A stretch of DNA of 64,000 nt from Streptomyces sp. NBC_01571 (GCF_026339875.1 NZ_JAPEPZ010000001.1:8060001-8124000); one strand, 5' to 3'. Positions 17,949 through 26,878 are shown, counted from the first letter of the stretch. Made by a program: numbers and translations. Notes: generated from the sequence alone by a model not told the origin.

Positions 17949-19670
17949 TCAGGCGGAGGCGGCGCGCAGTTCCGCCAGGGTGGCCGCGGTCAGAGGCCGG
18001 GGCGCGCTGCCGGGGTCGACGAGGACGACCGTGCAGGCCGCGGTGTGCGTGAGCGCGCTGGTGAAGCTCCCGTCGGCGAACTGTGCCAGCGGACCCCGGG
18101 GAGAGCGGCCTACGGCGACGGTGCCGGCGTGGACGTCGGCGGCGTGCTGGGCCAGGGCCCGGCCCGCGGCGGCGTGGTCGCCGACGCTGGTGAGTATCTG
18201 GCCGACGGCGGGGATGCCCTGGGCCGCGAGCCGGTCGAGGTGGGCGGTGACGGCGGAGCGGGCCTGGTCGGCGGTCTCGACGTCCACGGCCTGTTCCTCG
18301 ACCACCGCGGTCTGCTGGACGTGGACGACCTCCAGGGCCGTACCCGAGTCATGGGCGAGCCGAGCCGCGGTGTCGACGATGGCGGCGGCCCTGTCGTGGG
18401 CGCCGACGGCCACGATGAGCGGCGGCCCGTCGGTGGCCGGCGCGGCGCCGACCGGCGTGAGCGTGGGCGCGACGGGCTCGCCCTGGCCTGCCCCCTGTTC
18501 GGCCCGGCGGAGCAGACGGTGACCGCTCGCCAGTACCGGGATGGCCACCACGAAGGTCCCGGCGCCCAGGTAGAACGGGACGCTGAGATCGGTGGCGTCG
18601 GCGAGCTTGCCGGCGACATACGGGGCGAGGCCGCCGCCGATGAACCGGAGGAAGCCGTAGGCGGAGGAGGCCACCGGCCGCTCGACGGGCGAGACGAGCA
18701 TGACGGCCTGGGTGGTGAGGGTGTTGTTGATACCGATGAAGGCGCCGCTGACGACGACCGCCACGATCACCACGCCGGGCGAGTCGACGCCGGCCGCGAT
18801 GACCGCCATGACGATTCCCAGGCCGAGCAGGTTGGCGTACAGCACCGGGGCGGTGCCGTACCGGGCCTGCAGGCGCGGGGCGAAGAACACGCTGAAGGCC
18901 GCCACCAGCAGGCCCCACCCGGTGAAGACCAGTCCGAGCTGGTGCGCGCTCAGCTTCATCGGGTAGGGGGCGTACCCCAGCATCGTGAAGAAGCCCCAGT
19001 TGTAGAGCAGGGCCATGATGCCCATGGTCAGCAGGCCGCGGTGGCGCAGCGCCTTGAGGGGGGCGAGCGGCGAGGTGGGCCGCTGCGGCTTGGGGAGTGC
19101 CGGCACGAAGGCGAGTGTCGCGGCCAGGGCGACGGCCATCAGGACGGCGACGCCGAAGAAGGGGCCGCGCCAGCTGATGGCCCCCAGCTCACCGCCGAGC
19201 AGGGGACCCACGGCTATGCCGAGGCCGAGGGCCGTCTCGTACAGGATGATCGCGCCGCCGAAGCCGCCGCTCGCGGAGGCGACGATGACGGCGAGCGAGG
19301 TGGCGATGAACAGCGCGTTGCCCAGGCCCCAGCCGGCCCGGAAGCCGACGATGCCGTTGATGGAGTCGGTGGTGCCCGCGAGCGCCGCGAAGACGACGAT
19401 GACGGCCAGACCCACGACGAGGGTGCGCTTGGCGCCGATGTGGCTGGAGACCCAGCCGACGAACAGCATGGCGACCGCGGTGACGATCAGATAGCTGCTG
19501 AACAGCAGGGAGACCTGGCTGGGTGAGGCGTGCAGGCCCTCGGCGAGGGCGGGCAGGATCGGGTCGACCAGACCGATGCCCATGAACGAGATGACGCAGG
19601 CGAACGCGACGGCCCAGACGGCCTTGGGCTGCTTGAAGGGGCTGGCGGCCCTTCCGTGCGGTGCACTCAT
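17949..19670 (-). CDS. MFS transporter fused to a C-terminal UspA-like domain
   Basis: The product of about 573 residues has some 12 hydrophobic helices over residues 15–405, with the MFS loop VGWVSSHIGAKRTL after helix 2. A linker follows, then about 140 residues resembling a universal-stress-protein fold, with LIVAVGAHDRAAAIVDTA, a V-H-V strand and the terminal loop VGRSPRGPLAQFADGSF…CTVVLVDP that normally binds ATP. This is probably a drug or metabolite exporter with a nucleotide-binding regulatory tail. ATG at 19670 has a GGAG site and is preferred over the longer frame. It is 32 bp downstream of the marR gene, forming an operon. Confidence 0.87.
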   Translation of the reverse strand: MSAPHGRAASPFKQPKAVWAVAFACVISFMGIGLVDPILPALAEGLHASPSQVSLLFSSYLIVTAVAMLFVGWVSSHIGAKRTLVVGLAVIVVFAALAGTTDSINGIVGFRAGWGLGNALFIATSLAVIVASASGGFGGAIILYETALGLGIAVGPLLGGELGAISWRGPFFGVAVLMAVALAATLAFVPALPKPQRPTSPLAPLKALRHRGLLTMGIMALLYNWGFFTMLGYAPYPMKLSAHQLGLVFTGWGLLVAAFSVFFAPRLQARYGTAPVLYANLLGLGIVMAVIAAGVDSPGVVIVAVVVSGAFIGINNTLTTQAVMLVSPVERPVASSAYGFLRFIGGGLAPYVAGKLADATDLSVPFYLGAGTFVVAIPVLASGHRLLRRAEQGAGQGEPVAPTLTPVGAAPATDGPPLIVAVGAHDRAAAIVDTAARLAHDSGTALEVVHVQQTAVVEEQAVDVETADQARSAVTAHLDRLAAQGIPAVGQILTSVGDHAAAGRALAQHAADVHAGTVAVGRSPRGPLAQFADGSFTSALTHTAACTVVLVDPGSAPRPLTAATLAELRAASA

Positions 19671-19702
19671 GTGCGGTTCTCCGTGGTGTCGCAGGAACGG
19701 GG

Positions 19703-20143
19703 TCATGAGCGGGAATGGCGGTCGTCGATGACCCGGGCCAGGGCGGGCAGCGCGACCTGGACGGCCCGCTGTTCCGGTTCGGTCAGGTCCTCGATCAGCT
19801 GCCGCAGGGCGTCCGCGCGCTCGGCCCGGCGCCGGCGGAAGACGTCCAGGCCTTCGTCGGTGGCTTCCACGAGCACGCCCCGGCCGTCGCTGTGGTCGGC
19901 GGTGCGCCGGACCAGGCCCGCGCGTTCCATCCGGGTGACCAGCTGCGTCATGTTCGGCTGGGAGACGTTCTCGGCCCTGGCGAGCTCGGTCAGCCGCTGC
20001 GGCCCCTCCCGGCCGAGTCGGCTCAGTGCCGAGGAGGCCGCCGTGCTCAGGCCACCGGTGACGGCGCTGCGACGGACGTAACGGACCAACCGCTCCACGG
20101 CGATCATCAGGTCCTCGGCCGGCGCCGGTGTGCCAGTGTTCAT
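19703..20143 (-). CDS. MarR-family repressor of the adjacent MFS exporter
   Basis: The 146-residue protein has a MarR winged-helix core: LTELARAENVSQPNMTQLVTRM is the recognition region, followed by a wing with SDGRGVLVEATDEG. The start is ATG at 20143, within the operator repeats. The gene is followed by the MFS transporter in the same operon, the usual MarR–exporter arrangement. It is likely autoregulated through the repeat at 20141–20173. Confidence 0.88.
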   Translation of the reverse strand: MNTGTPAPAEDLMIAVERLVRYVRRSAVTGGLSTAASSALSRLGREGPQRLTELARAENVSQPNMTQLVTRMERAGLVRRTADHSDGRGVLVEATDEGLDVFRRRRAERADALRQLIEDLTEPEQRAVQVALPALARVIDDRHSRS

Positions 20144-20173
20144 AACCCGCTTATGCATAACCGCATTATGCAT
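20141..20173. promoter_or_regulatory. MarR operator: tandem 15-bp near-repeat
   Basis: Two near-identical 15-mers (20141–20155 and 20156–20170), both starting CATAACC and ending TTATG, include the perfect palindrome TTATGCATAA at 20151–20160. TTATGCAT occurs again at 20166–20173. The site covers the marR start codon and upstream bases, and its AT content stands out from its surroundings. Confidence 0.75.
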
Positions 20174-20327
20174 CCAGGTGTAGATGGAAACAACATTGCG
20201 CCGTGGGCGCGGGCTCGTGTGCGAGCGCGGGCACATCAGTGGTGCCGGCTGCTCCGTGGGCGCCGGCTCCTCCCGGAACGCGGGCGCGGGCGCGGGTGTG
20301 TTCGCGGCGCGGGTCCGCGCCGCCGTC

Positions 20328-20371
20328 GGTCCGCCGCGGGTGACGCCGGAAGGCGCCCACCGCGGCGGACC
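20328..20371 (-). terminator. Hairpin terminator after the M1 peptidase gene
   Basis: GGTCCGCCGCGG (20328–20339) pairs perfectly with CCGCGGCGGACC (20360–20371). It starts ten bases beyond the M1 stop codon on the minus strand. Confidence 0.65.
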
Positions 20372-20380
20372 GGTCGGCTG

Positions 20381-22240
20381 TCAGCCGTCGATGCGGTGCT
20401 GGGTCCAGAACGAGGTCAGGTCCGTGGTCGTGGCGGCCTGGGCGGCCGCTTTGAACTCGGACGTGGTCGAGACGCCGTACCAGTGCGAAGTGGCGTAGTC
20501 CTTCAGGAGTTTGGCCATGGCCGTGTCACCGAGGACGCGCCGCAGGTCGTGCAGGGCGCACTTGCCGTAGCCGTACACGACCGTGGAGTAGCGGGACGAG
20601 TGGGCGTCCCAGTAGGCCATCGAGTTGGTGATCTTCTCCGCGGACGAGGCCCAGGAGACGCTGTTCCAGCAGTTGGTGCCGGTCTTGTTCTGCGCCAGGT
20701 CGGTGGCGTAGTCGGTGAACGCCTCATCCAGCCAGGGGCTGTTGTACTCGTCGTCGCCGACGATCCCGTAGAACCACTGGTGACCGATCTCGTGGGTGAG
20801 TGCCGTGGTGCTGACCAGGTCGAGGACGAAGCCGGGGTACTCCATGCCGCCGAACCAGTAGTTGTTGTCGATCACCGCGTCCAGCTCGCCGTACGGGTAC
20901 GCGCCGAAGCGTGCGGCGTGGGCGTCCACCGCGGACTTGGCGGTGGAGAGCATCGACTGGGAGTCGGAGGAGCTGATGCCCGAGACGGAGTAGATGTTGA
21001 TCGCGGTGCCGGCGGGGGAGGTGCCGGAGATCTTGCTGAACGGCCCGGCGGCCCAGGCGAAGTCACGGACCTTTGAGGCCGTGGCCGTGGTGACCGTCCG
21101 GCCGCTCGATCCGGCGCTGTCGACCGAGGTGCCGGTGGCCGGGACGAGGAGGCTCGTCGGGTGGTCGAGGGTCACCTTGAAGTCGGCGGCCAGTGAGTAG
21201 AAGGACTCGCCGTTGTTGGTGTACGGGTCCAGGTGCCAGCCGGCCGCGTCCTTGACCGCCAGTACGGGCAGCGCGTTGCCGATGTTGACGAAGGCGCCGT
21301 CGTAGCCGAAGCGGTCGGCGCCGCTGGGAACGGTGATCCCCAGGTCGAAGCCGATCGTGGCGCTCTGACCCTGTGCCAGGGGCGCCGACAGGTCGATCTT
21401 GAGGGCCGTGCAGCCCACCGAGAGGGCGCCCGCGGTGCCGCCGGTGACGTTGCTGACCACGATCGGCATCGCGGAGCAGGTGCCGTGGTAGTTGTCCCAC
21501 AGCCTCAGGTACACCTCGCTGAGCGCGGTGGAGGAGGCGTTGGTGAAGGTCGCGCTCTCGTGACCGGTCCAGCCGGTGCCGCTGGAGTTGCTGCTCAGAC
21601 TGACGGTGTACGAGGGTGCGGCCGGCGTCCGGGTGGAGTCCGCGGGCGGGGTGGTGGTGCCGGAGGTGTCGAGGGCGACGTCGTCGAGGACGAAGCTCGT
21701 CCGGAGGCTGGAGTCCTCGGTGCCGGTGAAGGCGACGGTCACGGTCTGGCCCGCGAACGCCGAGACGTCGAAGGACTTCTGCGCGTAGCCGGTGTTCTTG
21801 TTGAGGTTGGAGTACGTCGCCAGCGTCGTGCTGCCGATCTTCGCCGTCAGCTTGTCGTACGCGGTGGACGTCGTCGTCTCGGTGGTGTCGATGTGCAGCC
21901 AGAAGGTGAGCGTGGCGGAGCTGCACCCGGACGGGATCGTCACGCTCTGCGAGAGGGTGTCGGTGTGCGTGCTGCCCACACCGTCCAGCCAGGCGAAGGA
22001 GGTGCCGCCGTGAGCGGTCTGGCCGGCGCGCGAGGTGATCACGCCGGTCGACGACTGGGTCCAGGGCGAAGTGCCGCTCTCGAAGCCGCCGTTGGTGACC
22101 ACCTGGGCAGGGGTGCAGGCGTCGGCCGAGGGGGCGGTGGGCGGCGCGGCCGACGCCGGGGCTCCGGGGAGCAGGGCGGCGGCCAGTGCGACGACGGCGA
22201 GTGCGGCCGTCGCGAGGGCCTTGTGGGGGGTCGGTCTCAC
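20381..22240 (-). CDS. Secreted M1-family (aminopeptidase N-like) metallopeptidase
   Basis: The 619-residue precursor starts with a Sec signal (HKALATAALAVVALAAALLPG, ending near ASA). An N-terminal beta-sandwich region follows, with GGFESGTSPWTQ as in carbohydrate-binding or DUF-type domains. The catalytic M1 domain carries GGMEYPG in place of GAMEN, and HEIGHQWF near residue 480, with the third zinc-ligand glutamate in LDEAFTDY 18 residues later. It should be an extracellular zinc aminopeptidase. GTG at 22240 is chosen for the AAGGAG six bases upstream; the much longer open frame upstream has no ribosome site. Likely monocistronic. Confidence 0.9.
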   Translation of the reverse strand: MRPTPHKALATAALAVVALAAALLPGAPASAAPPTAPSADACTPAQVVTNGGFESGTSPWTQSSTGVITSRAGQTAHGGTSFAWLDGVGSTHTDTLSQSVTIPSGCSSATLTFWLHIDTTETTTSTAYDKLTAKIGSTTLATYSNLNKNTGYAQKSFDVSAFAGQTVTVAFTGTEDSSLRTSFVLDDVALDTSGTTTPPADSTRTPAAPSYTVSLSSNSSGTGWTGHESATFTNASSTALSEVYLRLWDNYHGTCSAMPIVVSNVTGGTAGALSVGCTALKIDLSAPLAQGQSATIGFDLGITVPSGADRFGYDGAFVNIGNALPVLAVKDAAGWHLDPYTNNGESFYSLAADFKVTLDHPTSLLVPATGTSVDSAGSSGRTVTTATASKVRDFAWAAGPFSKISGTSPAGTAINIYSVSGISSSDSQSMLSTAKSAVDAHAARFGAYPYGELDAVIDNNYWFGGMEYPGFVLDLVSTTALTHEIGHQWFYGIVGDDEYNSPWLDEAFTDYATDLAQNKTGTNCWNSVSWASSAEKITNSMAYWDAHSSRYSTVVYGYGKCALHDLRRVLGDTAMAKLLKDYATSHWYGVSTTSEFKAAAQAATTTDLTSFWTQHRIDG

Positions 22241-22585
22241 ACGAACTCCTTTGAGGCGGCCGGGATTCCGGCCTGCTCGGTGGCCGTCCGCCCGGCTCGG
22301 GTGCGCCGGAGGACAGCCGGGGGCTGCGCGGATCGCTCGCGCGACCGCGGGGGTGAGATTTCTGCCGCGTCCCCTGGGGTCAGGGCGACGGCTGCCGGAA
22401 GCCTGGCAGATTTGACCAGGGCATGCCATCCGAGATGAGTAAAAGTGTGGGGACCGGGGCCGGTCGCGGCGCGGAGGGGACGCCGGAAAACGCGAATGCA
22501 CCGTCCTGCCTGCCCGACAGGACGGTGCACCCGTGCCTCGGACCCGCGCCGGCGAGCGCCGACGCGGGGTCAAGGACGGTGGGGA
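22241..22585. other. Intergenic region (345 bp) between two minus-strand genes
   Basis: It holds the terminator of the SnoaL-like gene at 22497–22529 and must hold the promoter of the M1 peptidase. No gene is supported. Confidence 0.5.
22487..22529 (-). terminator. Intrinsic terminator of the SDR–SnoaL operon
   Basis: TGCACCGTCCTG (22497–22508) pairs perfectly with its complement at 22518–22529, with a nine-base loop. On the minus strand it is followed by a T-rich stretch ending TTTT, about 57 bases after the SnoaL-like stop. Confidence 0.8.
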
Positions 22586-22957
22586 TCAGGGAAGTTGCGA
22601 GACCTGGTAGTGGCCGATCCGCCAGCCCTCGTCCGTGCGCTCGACCAGTACGCCGAGGGTGAGGCCGACGGTGGGCCGGTCCGCGAAGGAGAAGTCCACC
22701 GCCAGGTAGCCGAGTACGAGGTGGTCGGCCGGACGCCGGGTTTCGAGGATCCGGTACGCGGCCGCCATCCCGAGCGGCTGGGAGCCGTAGTACGCGGCGA
22801 TGCCCGGTCTGCCGACGCTGTAGGGGCGCAGTCCCTGGAAGATCGCGTCTTCGGTGAACTGGGCGGCCACCTGCTCCGGTTCGTGGCTGTCCACGGCGGC
22901 CTTCCACCGGTCGAGGACGTCGCGCAGGATCGCCTCGTTGTCCGTCGTGCTGTTCAT
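22586..22957 (-). CDS. SnoaL-like / SgcJ-type small NTF2-fold protein
   Basis: The 123-residue protein has the NTF2-like pattern: a helix ILRDVLDRWKAAVDSHEPEQ, then AAQFTEDAIFQG, and beta strands ending DEGWRIGHYQVSQ. Members of this fold serve as cyclases, isomerases, polyketide-modifying enzymes or ligand binders. Without catalytic residues to compare, no reaction is assigned. It follows the SDR gene by 26 bp in the same direction, so the two are likely co-transcribed under the TetR-type operator upstream of the SDR gene. Confidence 0.82.
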   Translation of the reverse strand: MNSTTDNEAILRDVLDRWKAAVDSHEPEQVAAQFTEDAIFQGLRPYSVGRPGIAAYYGSQPLGMAAAYRILETRRPADHLVLGYLAVDFSFADRPTVGLTLGVLVERTDEGWRIGHYQVSQLP

Positions 22958-22983
22958 CGGGGTCCTTCCCTCGTGGTGCGGAC

Positions 22984-23697
22984 TCAGTGGCCGGCGCTCA
23001 TGCCGCCGTCGACGTGGAGGATCTCGCCGGTGACGAAGGGGGCGTTCTCGAGGTAGATGACGGCGTCGGCGATGTCGCTCTGCTCGCCCATGCGGCCGAC
23101 GGGGTGGAGGGAGGCGAGGACTTCGTGGGTCTCCGCGGGGTGCATGGGCGTCTTGATGGTGCCGGGGGAGACGGCGTTGACGCGGATGTTGCGGGTGGCG
23201 TACTCGATGGCGAGCGACTTGGTGGCGGACTGGATGCCGCCCTTGGTCAGGGAGGCGAGTACGGAGGGAACGTTGGAGTCGGCGTTGTCGACGAGGCTGG
23301 TGGTGATGTTGACGATGTGGCCGCCGCCCTGGACGAGCATGTGCTCGACGGCGAGCTGGGTGAGGCGGAAGAAGCCGGTGAGGTTGATGCCGACGACGGT
23401 GGCGTAGTCGTCGGCGGTGTAGTCGGTGAAGGGCTTGGCGACGAAGACGCCGGCGTTGTTGACGAGGGTGTCGATGCGGCCGAAGCGTTCGATGCCGGCG
23501 GCGATGACGCGCTCGGCGGTGGCGGGGTCGGCGATGTCGCCCTGGACGGTCAGGATGCCCGCGTCGTGGGAGGGGGCGATGGTGCGCGAGGTGGCGACGA
23601 CGGCGTAGCCGAGCTTGCGGTACGCCTCGGCGATGCCGGCACCGAGGCCCTGTGAGGCACCGGTGACGACTGCGACCTTCTGGTCCTGAGAGCTCAT
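22984..23697 (-). CDS. SDR-family oxidoreductase lacking the catalytic tyrosine
   Basis: The 237-residue protein has the SDR Rossmann motif VVTGASQGLGAGIAEAYRKLG, NNAG (LVNNAGVF), the NITTS strand and the C-terminal VTGEILHVDGG. At the YxxxK position the sequence reads VLASLTKGG: lysine is present, but the residue four before it is alanine instead of tyrosine. The serine may be kept in NITTS. This departs from classical SDRs and leaves the reaction open. ATG at 23697 has GGAG upstream. The promoter contains an 18-bp dyad shared with the TetR gene at 26258–26878. Confidence 0.88.
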   Translation of the reverse strand: MSSQDQKVAVVTGASQGLGAGIAEAYRKLGYAVVATSRTIAPSHDAGILTVQGDIADPATAERVIAAGIERFGRIDTLVNNAGVFVAKPFTDYTADDYATVVGINLTGFFRLTQLAVEHMLVQGGGHIVNITTSLVDNADSNVPSVLASLTKGGIQSATKSLAIEYATRNIRVNAVSPGTIKTPMHPAETHEVLASLHPVGRMGEQSDIADAVIYLENAPFVTGEILHVDGGMSAGH

Positions 23698-23756
23698 GAT
23701 GACTTCTCCGAAAGGTGTGGTGAGGGTTCCTCGACCGATCCCGACTGCCAGCTTGC

Positions 23757-23774
23757 TAGCCGACCGGTCGACTA
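23757..23774. promoter_or_regulatory. Putative TetR operator upstream of the SDR operon
   Basis: The sequence TAGCCGACCGGTCGACTA has a perfect ten-base core, CGACCGGTCG (23761–23770), flanked by TAG/CTA arms. The same core followed by [A/T]CTA occurs next to the tetR start codon at 26891–26904. Confidence 0.7.
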
Positions 23775-23897
23775 TTTGGACCGTAGGGTGCGCGGAGGGG
23801 GAAGTCAAAGGCCCACGGGGCCCTGGCCGGGACGGGTTTCCTCCCAGGTGGTAGGCGCAGCCTCCCAGCCCGGTCGGCGGGAACGGCGGGCCTGGCC

Positions 23898-24821
23898 TCA
23901 GTGCCGGTGCGGATCGCCTTCGGGCAGCCAGGAGTCCGGGGTGTCGAGGCCGAGGTCGCCGACGTCGGCGCAGAGGGCTTCGGCGGCGGCCAGGACCGCG
24001 GGGCGGTCCTCGTTCGCGCGCCGGACCAGGGACCAGGTCCAGTGGATCCGCGGTGCTACGACGGGGCGCTGGACCAGGTCGGGCGGCAGCGGAGTGGTCT
24101 GGCCCTTGGGGGAGTTGACGACCGGACGGCCGCTGCGGCGGACGTGGTCGAAGAATGCGGGGCCGGTGATGCCGCCGTCGGAGATCCGCACCGCGCGGGC
24201 CCCCGTGTCCCGGGCCAGCAGTTCGGCGTAGACGTTCCAGGACGACCAGGAGGTGGTGTCGCCGTCGAGGAGGACGGCGGTGTCCCGCGCGGCCACCTCG
24301 CCGGTGTCGTCCCCGGCGGAGACGGCGTAGAGCCGGTCGGCGCCGAGGAGACGGGCGTGCAGGCCGCGTTGCTCCAGGTCCTCGGTCCGCACCCAGCACA
24401 CCGCGAGGTCCAGGCTGCCGTCGGCGACCCGGGCCGCCTGGGTGTGCGAGGGGGCGATCCACGCGTCGAGGTGGAGCCGGGCCACTCCGGTGGTGCGGGC
24501 GGTCAGGTCCGGCGGGAGCCAGTTGACGTAGCCGAGCCGCACCGATTCCGACCCGGAGAGCCGCTCGGCGCACCGCTGGAGGTCCTCGGCCCGTTCCAGC
24601 AGCGCGCGGGTGTGCGGGAGCAGGGCCGCGCCGGCCGGGGTCAGGGAGACCGAGCGACGGTCGCGATCGAACAGTCGTACGCCCAAGTCGCGTTCGAGTG
24701 CCTTGATCTGCTGGGACAGGGAGGGACCCGCGATCAGCAGGCGCTCGGCGGCCCGGCCGAAGTTCAGTTCTTCGGCGACGGCGACGAAATACCGCAGTTG
24801 ACGCAGCTCCACGTCCGTCAT
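23898..24821 (-). CDS. LysR-family transcriptional regulator
   Basis: The 307-residue protein has an N-terminal LysR helix-turn-helix (ELRQLRYFVAVAEELNFGRAAERL, then SLSQQIKALERDLGVRLFDR) and a periplasmic-binding-type effector domain from about residue 90. It is transcribed away from the muconolactone-isomerase-like gene across a 173-bp gap, the usual arrangement for a LysR and its target. The effector is unknown. Confidence 0.9.
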   Translation of the reverse strand: MTDVELRQLRYFVAVAEELNFGRAAERLLIAGPSLSQQIKALERDLGVRLFDRDRRSVSLTPAGAALLPHTRALLERAEDLQRCAERLSGSESVRLGYVNWLPPDLTARTTGVARLHLDAWIAPSHTQAARVADGSLDLAVCWVRTEDLEQRGLHARLLGADRLYAVSAGDDTGEVAARDTAVLLDGDTTSWSSWNVYAELLARDTGARAVRISDGGITGPAFFDHVRRSGRPVVNSPKGQTTPLPPDLVQRPVVAPRIHWTWSLVRRANEDRPAVLAAAEALCADVGDLGLDTPDSWLPEGDPHRH

Positions 24822-24994
24822 GCTACGTCGCTGCGAGGCCCCGCCTCCCAGCGGGGAGGAAGCCGGTCGTGGCGTCTTCCCGGTGTCGGACGGAGGATGG
24901 GTGCAGGGACGTCCACGGATCCTGGAACCACGGGCGTCCCTCCATCCATGGCGTTCCGGTACCCGCCGGACGCCCCACCGAGCGGAGCGGGATC

Positions 24995-25297
24995 ATGCGA
25001 GAGTTCCTGGTCGAGATCACCACCACGATCCCCGAGGGCACCAGCCAGGACGAGGTCGACCGCCGGCGCGCCGCCGAAGCCGTCCGGGCCCGGGAGCTGG
25101 CCGCCACCGGCCATCTCGCCCGGCTGTGGCGGCCGGTCGGTGAGCTGCGCAGCCTCGGCATCTGGCGGGCCGCCGACGAGGACGAACTCCACGTGAAGGT
25201 GCTCGGCACGCTCCCGCTGCGCTCCTGGATGACCCTGAACGTCACCGCGCTGGAGTCCCACCCGAACGACCCCGGGCGGGCCGCCACCGAATCCTGA
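24995..25297 (+). CDS. Muconolactone delta-isomerase family protein
   Basis: The 100-residue protein begins MREFLVEITTTIPEG and continues with RRRAAEAVRARELAATGHLARLWR, as in CatC-type ferredoxin-like isomerases. CatC converts muconolactone to 3-oxoadipate enol-lactone in catechol degradation. No other catechol-pathway genes are present in the window, so the real substrate may differ. It is divergent from the LysR gene, which probably controls it. The LysR gene and this gene are separated by their shared promoter region. Confidence 0.82.
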   Translation: MREFLVEITTTIPEGTSQDEVDRRRAAEAVRARELAATGHLARLWRPVGELRSLGIWRAADEDELHVKVLGTLPLRSWMTLNVTALESHPNDPGRAATES

Positions 25298-25552
25298 CGA
25301 CGCCCGCCACCGCGCCCACGGGGGCGTTGACGCCGTGACGGGTACCGTGGCCGCGGCCGTGCTGCGTGTCGCCTTCCCGCACCACATGGTGGTAGTACGG
25401 GATGCCGCACCGTACGGGCGGGCAGGCTCGCGGACCTCGTGCCGGAGCCCGGCGGGCGCGGTTCCCTGGGGAACCGAGCCGTGGCCGGGCCGGCGCAGGT
25501 GCGCCACCGGCGCACGCGACCCGCCACCGATGTCTCCGACGTGGAGTCCGAC

Positions 25553-26155
25553 ATGACCACACCGCAGGACCTGCTGATCATCGCCACGGACGTCACGTCC
25601 AGCCGTGACATCGGGCAGGGCGACCTGTCGCTGGCCCTCGCCGGGGCCGAGCTGGTCGACCTCATCGAGGCAGGGGCCCTCACCCTGGACGACGACCTCA
25701 TCGTGCCCGGCGCACCGTGGACCATGGACGACGCCCTGCTGTCGGAGGCGGTGTCGTCGCTCGTCCGGCAGGAGCCGTACGAGTCGGTGGAGGACTGGCT
25801 GTGGCGCCGGGGGCGTGACCTGTTCGCGGCCTACCGGGCCGCCGTCGAGGCACAGACACCGGTCGCCCCCGGGCGCCGTCGCTGGAATCCGCTGCGCGGC
25901 GGCCCGGCGGAACGGGTCGACTCGCCGGCCCGGCGCCACGCGGAGGACCGCTGGTCGAAGGGTGATCCCGTCCTGGTCGGGCTGGCGGCCGCCGTGGGCA
26001 TCGAACACCCGGACGGCGAGGGTGCCGCTCCCGCCGACGAAGCGGTCGGGACCGTGCTGGACGCCGTGCACGACGCGGAGACGGAACTCGAAGCCGTACG
26101 GCAGCGGCGCAGCATCGAGAACGCGGCCTTCGACAACATCTGGCGGGCACCGTGA
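25553..26155 (+). CDS. GPP34 (GOLPH3-like) family phosphoprotein
   Basis: The 200-residue protein has the GPP34 opening: DLLIIATDVTSSRDIG, then LSLALAGAELVDLIEAGAL, a helical middle and a terminal RRSIENAAFDNIWR. Eukaryotic relatives bind phosphatidylinositol 4-phosphate at the Golgi. Streptomyces has many copies whose roles are mostly unknown. ATG at 25553 is preferred for the GTGGAG six bases upstream. The neighbouring tetR is convergent. Confidence 0.85.
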   Translation: MTTPQDLLIIATDVTSSRDIGQGDLSLALAGAELVDLIEAGALTLDDDLIVPGAPWTMDDALLSEAVSSLVRQEPYESVEDWLWRRGRDLFAAYRAAVEAQTPVAPGRRRWNPLRGGPAERVDSPARRHAEDRWSKGDPVLVGLAAAVGIEHPDGEGAAPADEAVGTVLDAVHDAETELEAVRQRRSIENAAFDNIWRAP

Positions 26156-26257
26156 CGGCACGGTGGCGAAGGGCGATCAGCTGAAGGCCGGTACGCCGAG
26201 GGAGCGGCCGGCGGATCCTTCCGGGAGGCCCGCCCGCCCATCGGCAGGCGTGCGCGG

Positions 26258-26878
26258 TCAGACCGCGGCCACGGCCTCCCGCGGCGGACGCGCGCCGAGC
26301 AGGGCCAGGCAGTTCGCCCACAGCGCGCCGAGCCGGTGCGTGTTGTTGTAGAGCTTGGCGAACAGCACCTGCCCCTCCAGCTGGGCGACCACCGCCCGCG
26401 CCGCTTCCCGGGCGTCGGCCACGGCGACCTCCCCGCGCCCGAGCGCCTCGCCGACGACCGCGGCGACCATCTCGACCTGTTCGTCGAAGATCTCCTGCAG
26501 CCGGGTGCGGATGGCCTCGGTGTGGTTGCTCATCTCCAGGGTGAGGTTCCCGAACAGGCAGCCCGAGACGGTGCCGCAGCTCTGCTGCCCGGCGAGCTGG
26601 CCGGCCTCGGTCGCCTCGAACAGCAGCCACAGCCGGCGCAGCGGTTCCTCGCCGCCGTTCAGGATCTGCGCCCAGGCCCGCCGCTGGCCGGTCCAGTGCT
26701 CGTCGATCACGGCCAGCGCGAGAGCTTCCTTCGACTCGAAGAAGTAGTAGAAACTGCCCTTGGGCACACCGGCCGCCTTGCAGATCTCGGCCACGCCCAG
26801 GGCCGAGTAACCGCGCAGCTCGATGAGCGCTTGCGCGGTGCTGAGTATCTTCTCGCGAGCGTCGCTGGTCCGTCCCAT
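26258..26878 (-). CDS. TetR/AcrR-family transcriptional regulator
   Basis: The 206-residue protein has a TetR N-terminal domain: REKILSTAQALIELRGYSALGVAEI, then AAGVPKGSFYYFFESKEALA. The C-terminal helical domain contains QQSCGTVSGCLFGNL, a motif seen in regulators of the AcuR/NemR type that often answer to reactive electrophiles. A 12-bp perfect palindrome lies 12 bases upstream of its start, so autoregulation is likely. The same core lies before the SDR–SnoaL operon at 23.7 kb, which is the probable target. Confidence 0.9.
   Translation of the reverse strand: MGRTSDAREKILSTAQALIELRGYSALGVAEICKAAGVPKGSFYYFFESKEALALAVIDEHWTGQRRAWAQILNGGEEPLRRLWLLFEATEAGQLAGQQSCGTVSGCLFGNLTLEMSNHTEAIRTRLQEIFDEQVEMVAAVVGEALGRGEVAVADAREAARAVVAQLEGQVLFAKLYNNTHRLGALWANCLALLGARPPREAVAAV

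Noticed and set aside
17892..19526. A long plus-strand frame opposite the MFS gene.
   Set aside because: Highly charged, Gly/Asp/Arg-rich with no domain; the minus-strand MFS and UspA motifs are unambiguous.
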